From: Poriferisodalis sp965204125
GTDB taxonomy: Bacteria; Actinomycetota; Acidimicrobiia; Acidimicrobiales; Poriferisodalaceae
NCBI RefSeq assembly: GCF_965204125.1
Contig: NZ_OZ241968.1
Span: 1,674,001 to 1,738,000 of the forward strand
Length of the DNA: 64,000 bases
Reading direction: 5' to 3'
Within the stretch, counting starts at the first letter, position 1. Every line of letters starts with the position of its first letter. The position numbers were made by a program, and so were the translations under genes. Positions 7,617 through 16,725 of the stretch are shown piece after piece. The notes beneath the pieces were generated by a model. That model did no database searches. It saw nothing but the letters and a program-made list of their open reading frames with translations, and was not told the origin of the DNA.

Positions 7617-8675
7617 GTGACAAGTCCGAAACTCGAACAGCGGATCCGCAGTGCTTGGATCGGCCGCATCAGCGGCTGCATGCTCGGCAAGCCCGTGGAA
7701 CTGCTGTCGATGCGCCAAGGCCCCGCGGTACTGCAGGACTACCTCGCCCAGGCCGGCGCCCTGCCACTGCGGGACTACGTGCCGCTTCTCGCGGGAGCGC
7801 CGTCGGCCGTCGAGCGCAACGCCGACGCCTGCAAGGACCGCCTGGTCGTGGCCGTGCCCGACGACGACATCAACTACACGGTGCTGTCGCTGATGCTGAT
7901 CGAAGAACACGGCACCGGCTTCACCACCGAGGACGTGGCCCGGGCCTGGTTCCGCCTGCTGCCCGGCGGTCTCACCTTCACCGCCGAGCGCGCCGCCTAC
8001 GCCGTGCTGATGGCCAAGGCCTCGACGCCGTTCGCCTTCGGGCAGCCCGCCGGATTCGACCTCGACGAATGCAGCGACAACGAGTTCAACGACTGGATCG
8101 GGGCACAGATCCGTGCCGACATGTACGGCTGGGTGGCACCCGGCGATCCCGCGCTCGCCGCGGAGCTCGCCGCCCGCGACGCCCGCCTGTCCCACCGTGG
8201 CGAGGGCGTCTACGGCGCCCAAGCCGTCGCCGCGATCGGCGCAGCCATCCCGTCGAGCCCGTCCGTGCTGGCTGCGATCGAAACCTCCCTGGAGCTGCTG
8301 CCGGCCGACTCGGCGTGCGTCGAAGCCATGGCGCTCGGCATCCGCTGCGCAACGGCCAACGACGGCCCGGACCCGATCCACGAGGCCTACGACGGCATGT
8401 CGCCGGTGCACACGGTGAACAATTTGGCATTGGTCACATGGGGCCTCCTCTCCGGCGAGCACGACTTCTCGGCCGCCATAGGCGACACTGTCGCCGCGGG
8501 GTGTGACACCGACTGCAACGGCGCAACCGTGGGCGCCCTGTGGGGCCTGACCGGCCGCCCGATCCCGGCACACTGGCCCGACGCATGGAACGGCCGTGTG
8601 CAGGTCTCCCTCGCAGGCGTCGGCGAGCTCTCCCTCGACGACCTCGTCACCCGAACCGTCGCTGTTTGCAGTTGA
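7617..8675 (+). CDS. ADP-ribosylglycohydrolase-family protein
   Basis: A 352-residue all-alpha protein of the DraG/ARH fold. The dinuclear-metal motifs are visible: an N-terminal SAWIGRISGCMLGKPVE, a PDDDINYTV acidic cluster near residue 80, and the C-terminal GCDTDCNGATVGALWGL that supplies the remaining metal ligands. Such enzymes remove ADP-ribose from proteins or small molecules; related members hydrolyse ADP-ribosylated nucleosides. The start is GTG 7617, with GGGAG about 6 bases upstream. It stands alone between a divergent serpin gene and a convergent monooxygenase-fold gene. The substrate is unknown. Confidence 0.88.
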   Translation: MTSPKLEQRIRSAWIGRISGCMLGKPVELLSMRQGPAVLQDYLAQAGALPLRDYVPLLAGAPSAVERNADACKDRLVVAVPDDDINYTVLSLMLIEEHGTGFTTEDVARAWFRLLPGGLTFTAERAAYAVLMAKASTPFAFGQPAGFDLDECSDNEFNDWIGAQIRADMYGWVAPGDPALAAELAARDARLSHRGEGVYGAQAVAAIGAAIPSSPSVLAAIETSLELLPADSACVEAMALGIRCATANDGPDPIHEAYDGMSPVHTVNNLALVTWGLLSGEHDFSAAIGDTVAAGCDTDCNGATVGALWGLTGRPIPAHWPDAWNGRVQVSLAGVGELSLDDLVTRTVAVCS

Positions 8676-8725
8676 GCGACTGTCTGCGGAGCTAGCGCGC
8701 CGTCCGCGGCGCTCGTTCGACGCGG

Positions 8726-9031
8726 CTAGAGATCGAGTCCGATGGCCGCAATCGGCGTCGTCATCTGCATCTGCGGCGGAGACCCCATCAGCGGACCGAA
8801 CGCCGCCATCGCCTCCTGCATGGCAGGGGTCTGGCCGTGGTGCTGCATCGACTCAGCGTCGCTCATGAGAGCGAAGAACCAGAACTGGTTTCCCTCGCCC
8901 CGGTGGTACGAGTAGATCTCCACGCCCGGCTCACCCTTGGCGGCCTCGACCATCGAAGCCAGCACCGCCTCCATCTCGTCAGCCTTGCCGTCTTGACACG
9001 TAAAACTGCCGATCACCGTTGCCTTGCCCAT
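8726..9031 (-). CDS. Antibiotic-biosynthesis-monooxygenase (ABM) fold protein
   Basis: A 101-residue single-domain dimeric alpha+beta barrel protein. The ABM pattern is clear: VIGSFTCQDGKADEMEAVLASM, GVEIYSYHRGEGNQFWFFALMSDAESMQHH. Family members include heme-degrading IsdG, YgiN quinol monooxygenase and LsrG; sequence alone does not separate them. The ATG 9031 start is preceded by a GGGAGCG. It lies downstream of the amidase gene by about 90 bp on the same strand. Confidence 0.82.
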   Translation of the reverse strand: MGKATVIGSFTCQDGKADEMEAVLASMVEAAKGEPGVEIYSYHRGEGNQFWFFALMSDAESMQHHGQTPAMQEAMAAFGPLMGSPPQMQMTTPIAAIGLDL

Positions 9032-9124
9032 AGCTGTCGCTCCCGATGGTGGATTCGCCTCGGCGCTGTGCGCCGCGGCGGAATGCCTACCACGCTCGCA
9101 ACTGGCCTGAAGCAACGGCGTCGC

Positions 9125-10540
9125 CTAACCGCCGGCCCATAGTGGCGGGGTGGGCATCGGGCCGCGAGCTGCCTCGTACGCCGCTGCCAGCGACAGGGAC
9201 AGGGTCTCGTCGCCGCCCCGGCACATGAACTGGATCGACGTCGGCAAGCCGCCCCCCGGTCCCGCCGGCGACACGCCCGTCGGCACGGTCGTCGAGCACA
9301 GTGCCAGGAAGTTGCCGGCCCGAGTGAACAGCGCCGGGGTGTTCGTCTCGTCAGCCTCATCCACCGGCAACGGCAGCATCGGCGTGGTGGGCGTCACCAT
9401 CGCATCGAAGCCCTCTAACGCCTCGGCAAATTCGGCAAGGTCGATGCGCCGCTGCACCATCGCCGCGATGTACTCGCTGGCCGAGATGCCGGCGCCCGGC
9501 AGCACCCTGGCCCGCACCCGCTCGTCGACCTTCGAGGCCGGATCCTCCATCATCTCGCCGTAGTAGTGGTACGACTCGGCCGTCACGATCACGAAGCGGG
9601 TGTTCTTCATCTCCTCGAACGACGTCGGCGGGTCGAAGGGCACCACCTCGGCACCCAGCCCGACCAGCACCTTGAGCGCCGCGTCATAGGCGGCGAGCTG
9701 AGCAGCGTCCACACCCACTCGCTCGGCATCGCTCAGGCAGCCGATGCGCCGGCCGCCCAAACCGACGTCGAGCGCTGCCTGCAGCGCCCCGTAACGACCT
9801 CCCCCGGCCAGCCAGTCACGTTCAACCTCGGCGGCAGGTGTGCCCAGCATGGCGTCGAACATCAGCGCCGCGTCCAGCACCGTTCGAGCCAGCGGCCCCG
9901 GCGTGTCCAGCGTGTGCGACAGGGGAACGATGCCGTCGATGGGCAGCAAACCCTCGGTGGTCTTCAGCCCCACGATCCCGCACAGCGCCGCCGGCAGCCG
10001 CACCGACCCGCCCGTGTCGGTGCCGACCGCACATGGCGCCATGCCCGCAGCCACTGCCGCGCCCGACCCAGACGACGAGCCGCCCGGCGTACGCAAGACA
10101 TCCCGGTCCCACGGATTCCACGGCGTACCCATGTGCTGGTTAGTGCCCCAGCCGCCCATGGCGAACTCGACGGTCTTGGTCTTGCCCAGCAGCACGCCGC
10201 CGGCCTCCAGCAGCCGGCGAGCAACCGTGCCCGTCGCCGGAGACACCCGGTCGGCCCACTCGGCCGATCCCGCCGTGGTCACCCGGCCCTCCACGTCCAC
10301 GATGTCCTTCAGCGCGAACGGCACACCCCAGAACGGCCCCACCGGCTCGCCCGCCGCCAGCGTCAGCGCCACCTCGGCAGCCTCGGCCGACGCCCGGGCC
10401 TCATCCGCGTACACCGCTTGCCAAGCCCCCACACGCCCGTCCAGCGACGCAATCGCCGTCAGGCATTCCTCGGTGGCCTCCACCGGCGACCGGGATCCAT
10501 CCCGGTAGCCCGCCGCCAGCTCAGCAATCGTCGCCGTCAC
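9125..10540 (-). CDS. Amidase-signature hydrolase
   Basis: A 471-residue amidase-signature enzyme with the Ser-cisSer-Lys catalytic set: Lys in VPFALKDIVDV, the signature GGSSSGSGAAVAAGMAPCAVGTDTGGSVR region and DTPGPLARTV. It should hydrolyse a carboxamide or act like the GatA subunit. GatA itself is unlikely because no gatB or gatC is near and the C-terminal part resembles catabolic amidases. GTG 10540 is chosen because GGGGGGAAC precedes it and the amidase homology begins at VTATIAELAAGYRDG. The epimerase gene lies 61 bp upstream on the same strand. Confidence 0.9.
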   Translation of the reverse strand: MTATIAELAAGYRDGSRSPVEATEECLTAIASLDGRVGAWQAVYADEARASAEAAEVALTLAAGEPVGPFWGVPFALKDIVDVEGRVTTAGSAEWADRVSPATGTVARRLLEAGGVLLGKTKTVEFAMGGWGTNQHMGTPWNPWDRDVLRTPGGSSSGSGAAVAAGMAPCAVGTDTGGSVRLPAALCGIVGLKTTEGLLPIDGIVPLSHTLDTPGPLARTVLDAALMFDAMLGTPAAEVERDWLAGGGRYGALQAALDVGLGGRRIGCLSDAERVGVDAAQLAAYDAALKVLVGLGAEVVPFDPPTSFEEMKNTRFVIVTAESYHYYGEMMEDPASKVDERVRARVLPGAGISASEYIAAMVQRRIDLAEFAEALEGFDAMVTPTTPMLPLPVDEADETNTPALFTRAGNFLALCSTTVPTGVSPAGPGGGLPTSIQFMCRGGDETLSLSLAAAYEAARGPMPTPPLWAGG

Positions 10541-10601
10541 AGTTCCCCCCGCCAGCCCGGTCTCATCGCAGCGAGCAGTCTCGCGCCCCGGCCAGCCCCT
10601 C

Positions 10602-11705
10602 TCACGCCCGGAAGCTGCCGCGCCGACCCCCGGGGTTCTCGCGGGGCCCGTAGTAGCCGAAGGTCCAACCCGGCATGTGCTCCCACTCGATGCGCCCGAC
10701 CGCCTCCGCATAGCGCTCGGTCGCAGCGATCAGCGCGTCCTCGGCGGCGTAGTCGAACGGATCCTGCAGCCGGGCCGCCACGCCGGCATCGCTGGGAAGG
10801 TTCTCGGCCTGCCATCGCACGGTCCGCCGCAACCCGTCCTCAGGGTCCATCTTGTCCCGATAGCCGAGCTGCTGGCGGATCTTCTCGGTACTGAGGATCG
10901 AGTGCGCCGATGAGTGGTTGAGCAGGAACGGCCCGCCGGTCGCGGCCAGCTCACCCGGCACCGACACAAGCTCGAACGGGTTGCCGAGCTCGTCGCCGAT
11001 GATCTGCGCGATCTGCGCGTACGTGAACTGCCGGTCGTCGCCCACGTTGTAGATCTCGCCTGCCGAGCCGTCGATGTGATCCACCGCCAGCAGCACCGCC
11101 GAGGTGGCGTTCTCGACGAACGCCGACGTAGCGACGGTGAGCCCGCCGTCGGGCACGATGACCCGCCGCCGACCGTCGAGCGCACGCTTGACCAGCGTCC
11201 ACTCCCGCGGCAACACTTGGTTGGGGCCGTAGATGTACGGGTACCGGAAGTGCGTGGCGTCGGGGTGCAGCGAGAACGTCAGCTCCTCCGACTCGGCCAT
11301 CTTGAGCGGCTTGGGTCCCGAGCGCTCATCGCCGACCAGCAGATCGTCCTCGTTCGTCGGCACCGCCATCCCTTCGGGAAACTCGACAGCAGGCTCGGCG
11401 TACCCGCTGTACACCGGCACGCCGCCGATGGAGATGAGACGGGGCGTCCGGCCGACGAGCACTTTGACGATCGACCGCAACCGGCCGTACATCGCAAACA
11501 CCACATCGAAGTTGCGGCCCTCGATCGACGAGCGGAACGCATCCTCGTCGAAGGGATCGGTGTGGATGTGCTCGAGATGGTCGGGAATGGTGTCGACCTC
11601 GTGGCGCCCGGTGTGCAGGATCGTCACGGTGTGACCGCGATCGACCAGACCATTCACAATGTGGGGCCCAGTCGGCCCCGTCCCTCCGATGACGAGGATG
11701 TTCAC
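10602..11705 (-). CDS. NAD-dependent epimerase/dehydratase-family protein
   Basis: A 367-residue extended-SDR protein. The N-terminal VNILVIGGTGPTGPHIV is the Rossmann glycine motif; the mid region FRYPYIYGPNQVLPREW and SAFVENATSAVLLAVDH fit the atypical or extended SDR pattern (isoflavone-reductase or mRNA-binding CSP41-like members). The canonical YxxxK catalytic pair is not obvious, so it may not be a sugar epimerase. GTG 11705 is used; GTG 11723 is in frame. It shares direction with the amidase and RCC1 genes. Confidence 0.82.
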   Translation of the reverse strand: MNILVIGGTGPTGPHIVNGLVDRGHTVTILHTGRHEVDTIPDHLEHIHTDPFDEDAFRSSIEGRNFDVVFAMYGRLRSIVKVLVGRTPRLISIGGVPVYSGYAEPAVEFPEGMAVPTNEDDLLVGDERSGPKPLKMAESEELTFSLHPDATHFRYPYIYGPNQVLPREWTLVKRALDGRRRVIVPDGGLTVATSAFVENATSAVLLAVDHIDGSAGEIYNVGDDRQFTYAQIAQIIGDELGNPFELVSVPGELAATGGPFLLNHSSAHSILSTEKIRQQLGYRDKMDPEDGLRRTVRWQAENLPSDAGVAARLQDPFDYAAEDALIAATERYAEAVGRIEWEHMPGWTFGYYGPRENPGGRRGSFRA

Positions 11706-11738
11706 TCCGTCAGCTTGGCCCACCAGCGCAAACGACGC

Positions 11739-13673
11739 TCAGTCCCGGCGCACCTCGGGCGGCGTCGGCACGGCCCGGGTCAGCCAGCACGCCGCCGTGC
11801 CATCGCGCCGCAAGCCGCACGCGTGCTCCCAGCCGACGGAGACCGCGGCGAACGGACCCTCGGGAACGATCATGTCGGTCTCGGTCACATCGCCCCAGCA
11901 CCGCACAGAACCGTTGGTCCGCACCCCGCAGCCATAGTCCTGGCTCAGCGACACTTCCAGATAGCTGCCCGCTGGCGGTTCCGCCTGGCCCGAATCGTTG
12001 CGACCCCAGCACGTCAGCTCACCGTCGAGCCCGATGGCACAGGCGGTGGCCCATCCCGCTGCGACGCCGAGGAATTCCTTGTCCGGCACCCGAGTCTGCC
12101 CAAAGCCATTGTCACCCCAGCACTGGACGGTCCTGTCAAGCCCCGTAGCGCACGAGAAATGACCCCCTGCGGACACCTCGACGAATGTGCCTGACGGCGA
12201 GTCGAGCTGGCCGTAGCGATCGTCACCCCAGCAGGTCAAGGTTGCATCTGAGCGAAGCCCACAAGCGTGTTCTAGACCGGCGGACACTGTGTCGAAGACA
12301 CCACCAGGCGGCTTGCTGGCGCCGTAGTTGCTGTAGCCCCAGCACCTGAGAGCGCCGTCGGTCCGCGCCCCACACGAGTACAGGGCGCCGGCGGACACAT
12401 GCCAGTAGACGCCTGCCGCCGCCGACGCACGACCCCACAAGTCCGCGCCCCAGCACACGACTTTTTCATTCGAGCGGATTCCGCATGAGTGACCGCTGCC
12501 CGCGGAAACCTGGTTGAAGGTGCCGGCTGGTGCGTCGATCACGTCGTCTAGGTCGTGACCCCAGCAGGTGAGTACGTCTTCAGTTGTGACGCCACAGGTC
12601 TGCAAGTTGCCCGCTGACACCGACCGGAAGGATCCCGCCGGCGGGTCGGCCTCGCCAGCCTGGTCCGATCCCCAGCAAGCGATGGTGCCGGTGACCCGCA
12701 GTGCACAAGATGTCAGCGCTCCTGCCGATACCGCGGAGAAGCTGCCGCTGGGCGCATCGGTGCGGCCTGGACCGTTGTAGCCCCAGCAGATCAGCTTGGC
12801 GTCGCTGCGCACCCCGCAGCTGTGGACGTTGCCCGCGGAGACATCCAAGAACCTGCCTGCAGGCGGTTCAGCCCGTCCCGAGTTGTTCAAGCCCCAGCAC
12901 GCGAGCGTGTCGTCAGAGCGCACACCGCACGCGTGATACGAGCCGGCTGACACGTGGGTGAATTTGCCCGGGGGAGGCTCAGCCTGCCCGAACCGGTTGT
13001 TGCCCCAGCACCTCAACGTGCCGTCGATCTGCTGACCACACGTGAAGCCATCGCCGGCGGACACCCTCGTGAAGTCGCCGGACGGCGGCTCGGACTCCCG
13101 GTCAATGTTGCGACCCCAGCAGGCGAGAGCGAAGTCGTAGCGGATGGCACACGAGTGATTGCCGCCGACCGAGATGTCCACAAACTCGCCAGCGGGCGGT
13201 TCGGCTTGGCCATGAGTGTTGCGGCCCCAGCAGGTGAGCGAGTAGTCGCCGCGGACCGCGCAGGTGTGCAGGCCGCTGGTCGAGACCCACTCGAACCACT
13301 CGACGGGAGCGGCTGCCGTGCCGTCGCCTGCTCGGTCTGCTGCTGCAGAGTCATCGGCCGCGCCGTCCGAGTCGTCCGCAGGCTGGTCCGCGGTTGTCGG
13401 AGGCGGCGCAGTGGTGCCGGTCGGCGTGTCGCTCGAAATCCCATCGGCCGTGGTGGTTGCGGCGGGAGCGAGAGCAGCCGAGGAGGTCGTGGCGGGAGCC
13501 GGAGCTGTTGTGGCCAATGCAGCGGTCTCGACGCTGTCGATCTCAGCATCGTCGTCGTCGGTCCCGCCACCGAACAGCCACATCGAAGCAAGGAGAATGA
13601 CGGCGACCAAGACCACGAGCGCGCCAAGCAGCTGGATCCAGCTCACTCCTGTTCCGTCTGCGTCGTCGTCCAC
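11739..13673 (-). CDS. Membrane-anchored RCC1-like protein with 14 repeats
   Basis: 644 residues. One transmembrane helix near residue 15-32 (LLGALVVLVAVILLASMWLF), an Ala/Thr/Pro linker to about residue 130, then 14 consecutive repeats of about 37 residues of the form VSAG..HSCGVRSD..LTCWG.N..GQAEPPAG.F. This is an RCC1/BNR-type beta-propeller pattern, and 14 repeats would make two seven-bladed propellers. Each repeat has two cysteines (HSC and CWG), suggesting disulfides outside the cell. Function is not known; binding of cell-surface ligands is a guess. The GTG 13673 start follows TACGAT by exactly 7 bases (leaderless layout). Confidence 0.85.
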   Translation of the reverse strand: MDDDADGTGVSWIQLLGALVVLVAVILLASMWLFGGGTDDDDAEIDSVETAALATTAPAPATTSSAALAPAATTTADGISSDTPTGTTAPPPTTADQPADDSDGAADDSAAADRAGDGTAAAPVEWFEWVSTSGLHTCAVRGDYSLTCWGRNTHGQAEPPAGEFVDISVGGNHSCAIRYDFALACWGRNIDRESEPPSGDFTRVSAGDGFTCGQQIDGTLRCWGNNRFGQAEPPPGKFTHVSAGSYHACGVRSDDTLACWGLNNSGRAEPPAGRFLDVSAGNVHSCGVRSDAKLICWGYNGPGRTDAPSGSFSAVSAGALTSCALRVTGTIACWGSDQAGEADPPAGSFRSVSAGNLQTCGVTTEDVLTCWGHDLDDVIDAPAGTFNQVSAGSGHSCGIRSNEKVVCWGADLWGRASAAAGVYWHVSAGALYSCGARTDGALRCWGYSNYGASKPPGGVFDTVSAGLEHACGLRSDATLTCWGDDRYGQLDSPSGTFVEVSAGGHFSCATGLDRTVQCWGDNGFGQTRVPDKEFLGVAAGWATACAIGLDGELTCWGRNDSGQAEPPAGSYLEVSLSQDYGCGVRTNGSVRCWGDVTETDMIVPEGPFAAVSVGWEHACGLRRDGTAACWLTRAVPTPPEVRRD

Positions 13674-13680
13674 GCTGCCG

Positions 13681-13686
13681 ATCGTA
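13681..13686 (-). promoter_or_regulatory. -10 hexamer TACGAT for leaderless RCC1-like gene
   Basis: TACGAT on the minus strand is followed by 7 bases and GTG 13673, with no Shine-Dalgarno. It has the same spacing as the serpin and fxsA promoters. Confidence 0.45.
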
Positions 13687-13757
13687 CGACTGGGCGACGG
13701 GTTGAGGCGGTGGGTTAGGTTCGACGCTGGCGCGGGGCATTGACGAGGGGGCTAGCG

Positions 13758-14165
13758 ATGGCCGGTGAGATGGACGGGCATGAACTCGACAAGATGCGGG
13801 GGTTGACATTCCTGTGGGTGGTGCTGCTGGGCGGCGGCCTTGCGCTGATGTTCGGTTTGACGCAATGGGGCCTGCTCGACGATGTTCCGATAAGCGAGAG
13901 CGCGGCCATCGCCGTGGGCACCAACAACGGCATCGGGATCGTCGCGTTCGGCGGATGGAACGCCATCGGCATCGTGGCCATCGGAGGAGCGAACTCCATC
14001 GGGATCATCTCGATCGGCGGGTTCAACAGCATCGGGGTGATCTCGTTCGGGGGTCTGAACTCGGTGGGCGTCCTCGCTCACGGCGGCTTGGGTGCCTTCG
14101 GTGCCCGCAGCACCCGGTTCCTAGCGTGGTCGCCGCTCAAGATGCGCGGCGGCAAGCCCTGCTGA
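13758..14165 (+). CDS. Small membrane protein with five 11-residue beta-helix-like repeats
   Basis: 135 residues. A short charged N-terminus and one hydrophobic helix (FLWVVLLGGGLALMFGL) are followed by five back-to-back 11-residue repeats with the pattern N-x-I/V-G-I/V-V/I-A/S-x-G-G-x, then a basic tail. The regularity implies a small solenoid or amyloid-like beta stack. ATG 13758 is preceded by GAGGGGG. I do not recognise a characterised family, and no partner gene is evident. Confidence 0.7.
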   Translation: MAGEMDGHELDKMRGLTFLWVVLLGGGLALMFGLTQWGLLDDVPISESAAIAVGTNNGIGIVAFGGWNAIGIVAIGGANSIGIISIGGFNSIGVISFGGLNSVGVLAHGGLGAFGARSTRFLAWSPLKMRGGKPC

Positions 14166-14264
14166 ATGGACGTGTCTCTGCCCGCAGACAGCTCGCTCGG
14201 CCGGCACCTCACCGGAGCACTCGGTGGCGATGACTGCCCGGCAGTGCCGTTCGGGGCGTAAGCG

Positions 14265-15464
14265 GTGACATCGTTCGAGTCGGGAGCGCCGCAGGGACCC
14301 TTGGCGGGCATCCGTGTTGTGGAGATCGCCACCTTCATCGCCGCGCCCGGCGGCGCGCACCTGCTGGCGTCGCAGGGTGCCGACGTCATCAAGGTGGAGG
14401 ACCTGGTGGTCGGCGACCCGCTGCGTATGTTCGGGTCGAGTCGGGGCGGCATGTCGGGCTGGTTCGCCAACATCAACGCCGGCAAGCGCTCGCTCGCCAT
14501 GGACATCGCCTCGCCCCAGGGTCGTGAACTCATGGCCGACCTGCTGGCTACGGCTGACGTATTCGTGCAGGCGTACCGCCCCGGTGTGGCCGAACGGCTC
14601 GGCATCGGCGAAGCCGACGTGCGCAAGCGCAATCCCAACGTCATCTACGTGTCGATCAGCGGCTTCGGCCGTGACGGGCCCTATTCGAAGCGGCCCGCTT
14701 ACGACGCCGTCATCCAGGGCTGGTCGGGCATCGCGGCGGTGCAGGGCGGCGACGGCGAGCCGCAGTTCGTCAAGAGCTTCATCCCCGACAAGGTCACTTC
14801 GCTGACGTGGACCCAGGCCGTGTGCGCAGCGCTGTTTGCCCGGGAGCGCACCGGCCGAGGCGAGCACGTTGAGCTCTCGCTGCTCGACTCGGCGGTCAGC
14901 TTCATGTGGCCCGACGCGATGATGGACCACACCGTGCTGGCCGACGACGCCGACCACCGCCCGAACCTGCTGGCCGACTACCGGCTGCTGGCGTGCCGGG
15001 ACGGCTACGTGGCCGTCATGCCGCTCACCGACGCCCACTGGAAGGGTGTCGCCGATGCGTTCGGCCGGCCCGATCTGCTCACCGATCCCCGCTTCGCCGA
15101 AGCCGGACCACGGGCAGCGCACTTCGGCGACATGATCGACACGCTCGGCGAGGTGGTAGCCGATGCGGCCCGCGACGACGTGGTCGAGCGGCTCATCGCA
15201 GCCGACGTGCCGGTGGCGCCGGCCCTGCGCCCCGACGAGATCGCCGCCGACCCGCAGGTACAGCACTCCGGCGTGGTGCGGGAAGTCGACCACCCCATCG
15301 TCGGCCTGATCCGCCAGCACCGCCCCGCCGCACTGTTCGCAGGCGGAATGCCCGAGCTGCGCCACGCCGTCGAGCGGGGCACCGACACCGATGCAATCCT
15401 GTCGGAGCTGGGCCGGTCGGCCGAAGCGATCGCCGAGTTGCGTGCCGAGGGGGTGGTGCTGTGA
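14265..15464 (+). CDS. CaiB/BaiF-type (family III) CoA-transferase
   Basis: 399 residues. It has family III CoA-transferase features: N-terminal LAGIRVVEIATFIAAPGGAHLLASQGADVIKVE, the middle NVIYVSISGFGRDGP and the catalytic Asp in RPAYDAVIQG near residue 147. It moves CoA between carboxylic acids through an enzyme-acyl anhydride. The GTG start at 14265 has no strong Shine-Dalgarno. Its stop overlaps the start of the acyl-CoA-dehydrogenase-like gene by 4 bases (GTGA), so the pair likely activates and oxidises one carboxylic acid. The substrate is unknown. Confidence 0.92.
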   Translation: MTSFESGAPQGPLAGIRVVEIATFIAAPGGAHLLASQGADVIKVEDLVVGDPLRMFGSSRGGMSGWFANINAGKRSLAMDIASPQGRELMADLLATADVFVQAYRPGVAERLGIGEADVRKRNPNVIYVSISGFGRDGPYSKRPAYDAVIQGWSGIAAVQGGDGEPQFVKSFIPDKVTSLTWTQAVCAALFARERTGRGEHVELSLLDSAVSFMWPDAMMDHTVLADDADHRPNLLADYRLLACRDGYVAVMPLTDAHWKGVADAFGRPDLLTDPRFAEAGPRAAHFGDMIDTLGEVVADAARDDVVERLIAADVPVAPALRPDEIAADPQVQHSGVVREVDHPIVGLIRQHRPAALFAGGMPELRHAVERGTDTDAILSELGRSAEAIAELRAEGVVL

Positions 15465-16636
15465 GCGAGTCGAACAGCGATCGAAGCGGCAGCAGCCTGC
15501 GCATCGACGAGCGCGCTGGCGCAGTGCTGGCCGAGCACGCCGCTTGGAACGAGGAGCACCGCCACCTCTCCGAGCACTCCCTGTCGGCCCTACGCGATTC
15601 GGGGGCGCTGCGGCTGCTGGTGCCCGAACGGGTCGGCGGTGACGAGCTCACCTTCGCCGAAATGGTGGCCAATGTGCGAGAGGCCGCCCTGTACGACGGC
15701 GCTGCAGCCTGGGTGCTGATGGTGCTGGTCGGGCACAGCTGGATGATCGGCTCCATGAGCGAAGATCTCCAGGACGAGGTGTACGGAGCCGACCTCGACG
15801 CGATCGTGCCGGGTTCGCTGGCCCCGGTGGGCTCGGCCACCGAGTGCGACGGCGGATGGCTGGTCGACGGGCGCTGGCCGTTCACGAGCGGCGCCGTGTG
15901 GGGCGACTGGTTCCTGCTGGGCTCGCAGGTGCTCGAGCCGGGCGATCGACCCCGCCTGATCCACGTGGTGATGCCGCGCGCCGACATCACCGTCGACGAC
16001 AACTGGTACGCGATCGGCCTGCGCGGCACCGGCTCGTGCGATGTCACCGCCGAGCAGGCCTTCGTGCCCACCCACCGCATGCTCGACTCGGGCGAGCTGC
16101 TCGGCGCCCGCTCGCCGTGGTCAGCCCGCCACCGCACCTCGCTGTACCACACGCCGGTCCTGCCAGGACTGTCGGTGCATGTCGCGGCGACCGCCCTCGG
16201 GCTCGCCCGGGCCGGGCTGGACGACGCCGCCGACCGCTTCGGGGTTCAGGACGATCGCTACATGGGCACGGCCAAATCGCGCCGGCCGGGGCTGCACATG
16301 CGCCTCGCCGAGGCCAACACCGAGGTGCGCTCCGCGGAGATGCTCATCGACGACACGGTCGGCCTGCTGCGCCGGGCCGCCGAGGGCGACGACTCCAAGG
16401 CGCTACGAGCCCACGCCAAGTACCAGGGCAGCTACGCCATCGAGCTGTGCCGGCGGGCACTCGATCGGGTCACCACGGCTGCCGGCGGGCGGGCCGTCTT
16501 CGACGGCAGCCGCCTGCAGCAGGCCTTCCGGGACGTGACGATGGCCTCTCAGCACCAGGTCGCCGATCTCGACACGGTCGGCGAGGCCTACGGCCGCACC
16601 CGCCTCGGCATGGACCCTGGCCCCCACCCGCTGTAG
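15461..16636 (+). CDS. Acyl-CoA-dehydrogenase-fold flavoprotein (HsaA/DszC-like)
   Basis: 391 residues. It has the acyl-CoA dehydrogenase fold: an N-terminal helical part (LSEHSLSALRDSGALRLLVPERVGG), central beta domain (WPFTSGAVWGDWFLLGS, LRGTGSCDVTAEQAFVP) and C-terminal helices with AGGRAVFDGSRLQQAFRDVTMASQH. This last pattern is typical of flavin-dependent monooxygenases such as HsaA or DszC more than of true dehydrogenases; the catalytic Glu of acyl-CoA dehydrogenases is not evident. It is translationally coupled to the CoA-transferase gene by a 4-base overlap. Confidence 0.85.
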   Translation: MSESNSDRSGSSLRIDERAGAVLAEHAAWNEEHRHLSEHSLSALRDSGALRLLVPERVGGDELTFAEMVANVREAALYDGAAAWVLMVLVGHSWMIGSMSEDLQDEVYGADLDAIVPGSLAPVGSATECDGGWLVDGRWPFTSGAVWGDWFLLGSQVLEPGDRPRLIHVVMPRADITVDDNWYAIGLRGTGSCDVTAEQAFVPTHRMLDSGELLGARSPWSARHRTSLYHTPVLPGLSVHVAATALGLARAGLDDAADRFGVQDDRYMGTAKSRRPGLHMRLAEANTEVRSAEMLIDDTVGLLRRAAEGDDSKALRAHAKYQGSYAIELCRRALDRVTTAAGGRAVFDGSRLQQAFRDVTMASQHQVADLDTVGEAYGRTRLGMDPGPHPL

Positions 16637-16713
16637 CCCAAACGAGACGCTAGGAAGCGGCGGGCTCCTACTCGTCACGGTGTTGCCGGTACTCCTGTCG
16701 GCATTCCGGTTGA

Positions 16714-16719
16714 TATCTT
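16714..16719 (+). promoter_or_regulatory. -10 hexamer TATCTT for leaderless vapB-like gene
   Basis: TATCTT is followed by 6 bases and the GTG at 16726, with no ribosome-binding site, consistent with a leaderless toxin-antitoxin transcript. Confidence 0.4.
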
Positions 16720-16725
16720 GACTGT

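Noticed and set aside
11739..13673. Repeats as a CRISPR array or assembly artefact
   Set aside because: The periodicity is coding (37 residues, about 111 bp) with varied codons and no conserved spacer/repeat structure; the reading frame stays open.
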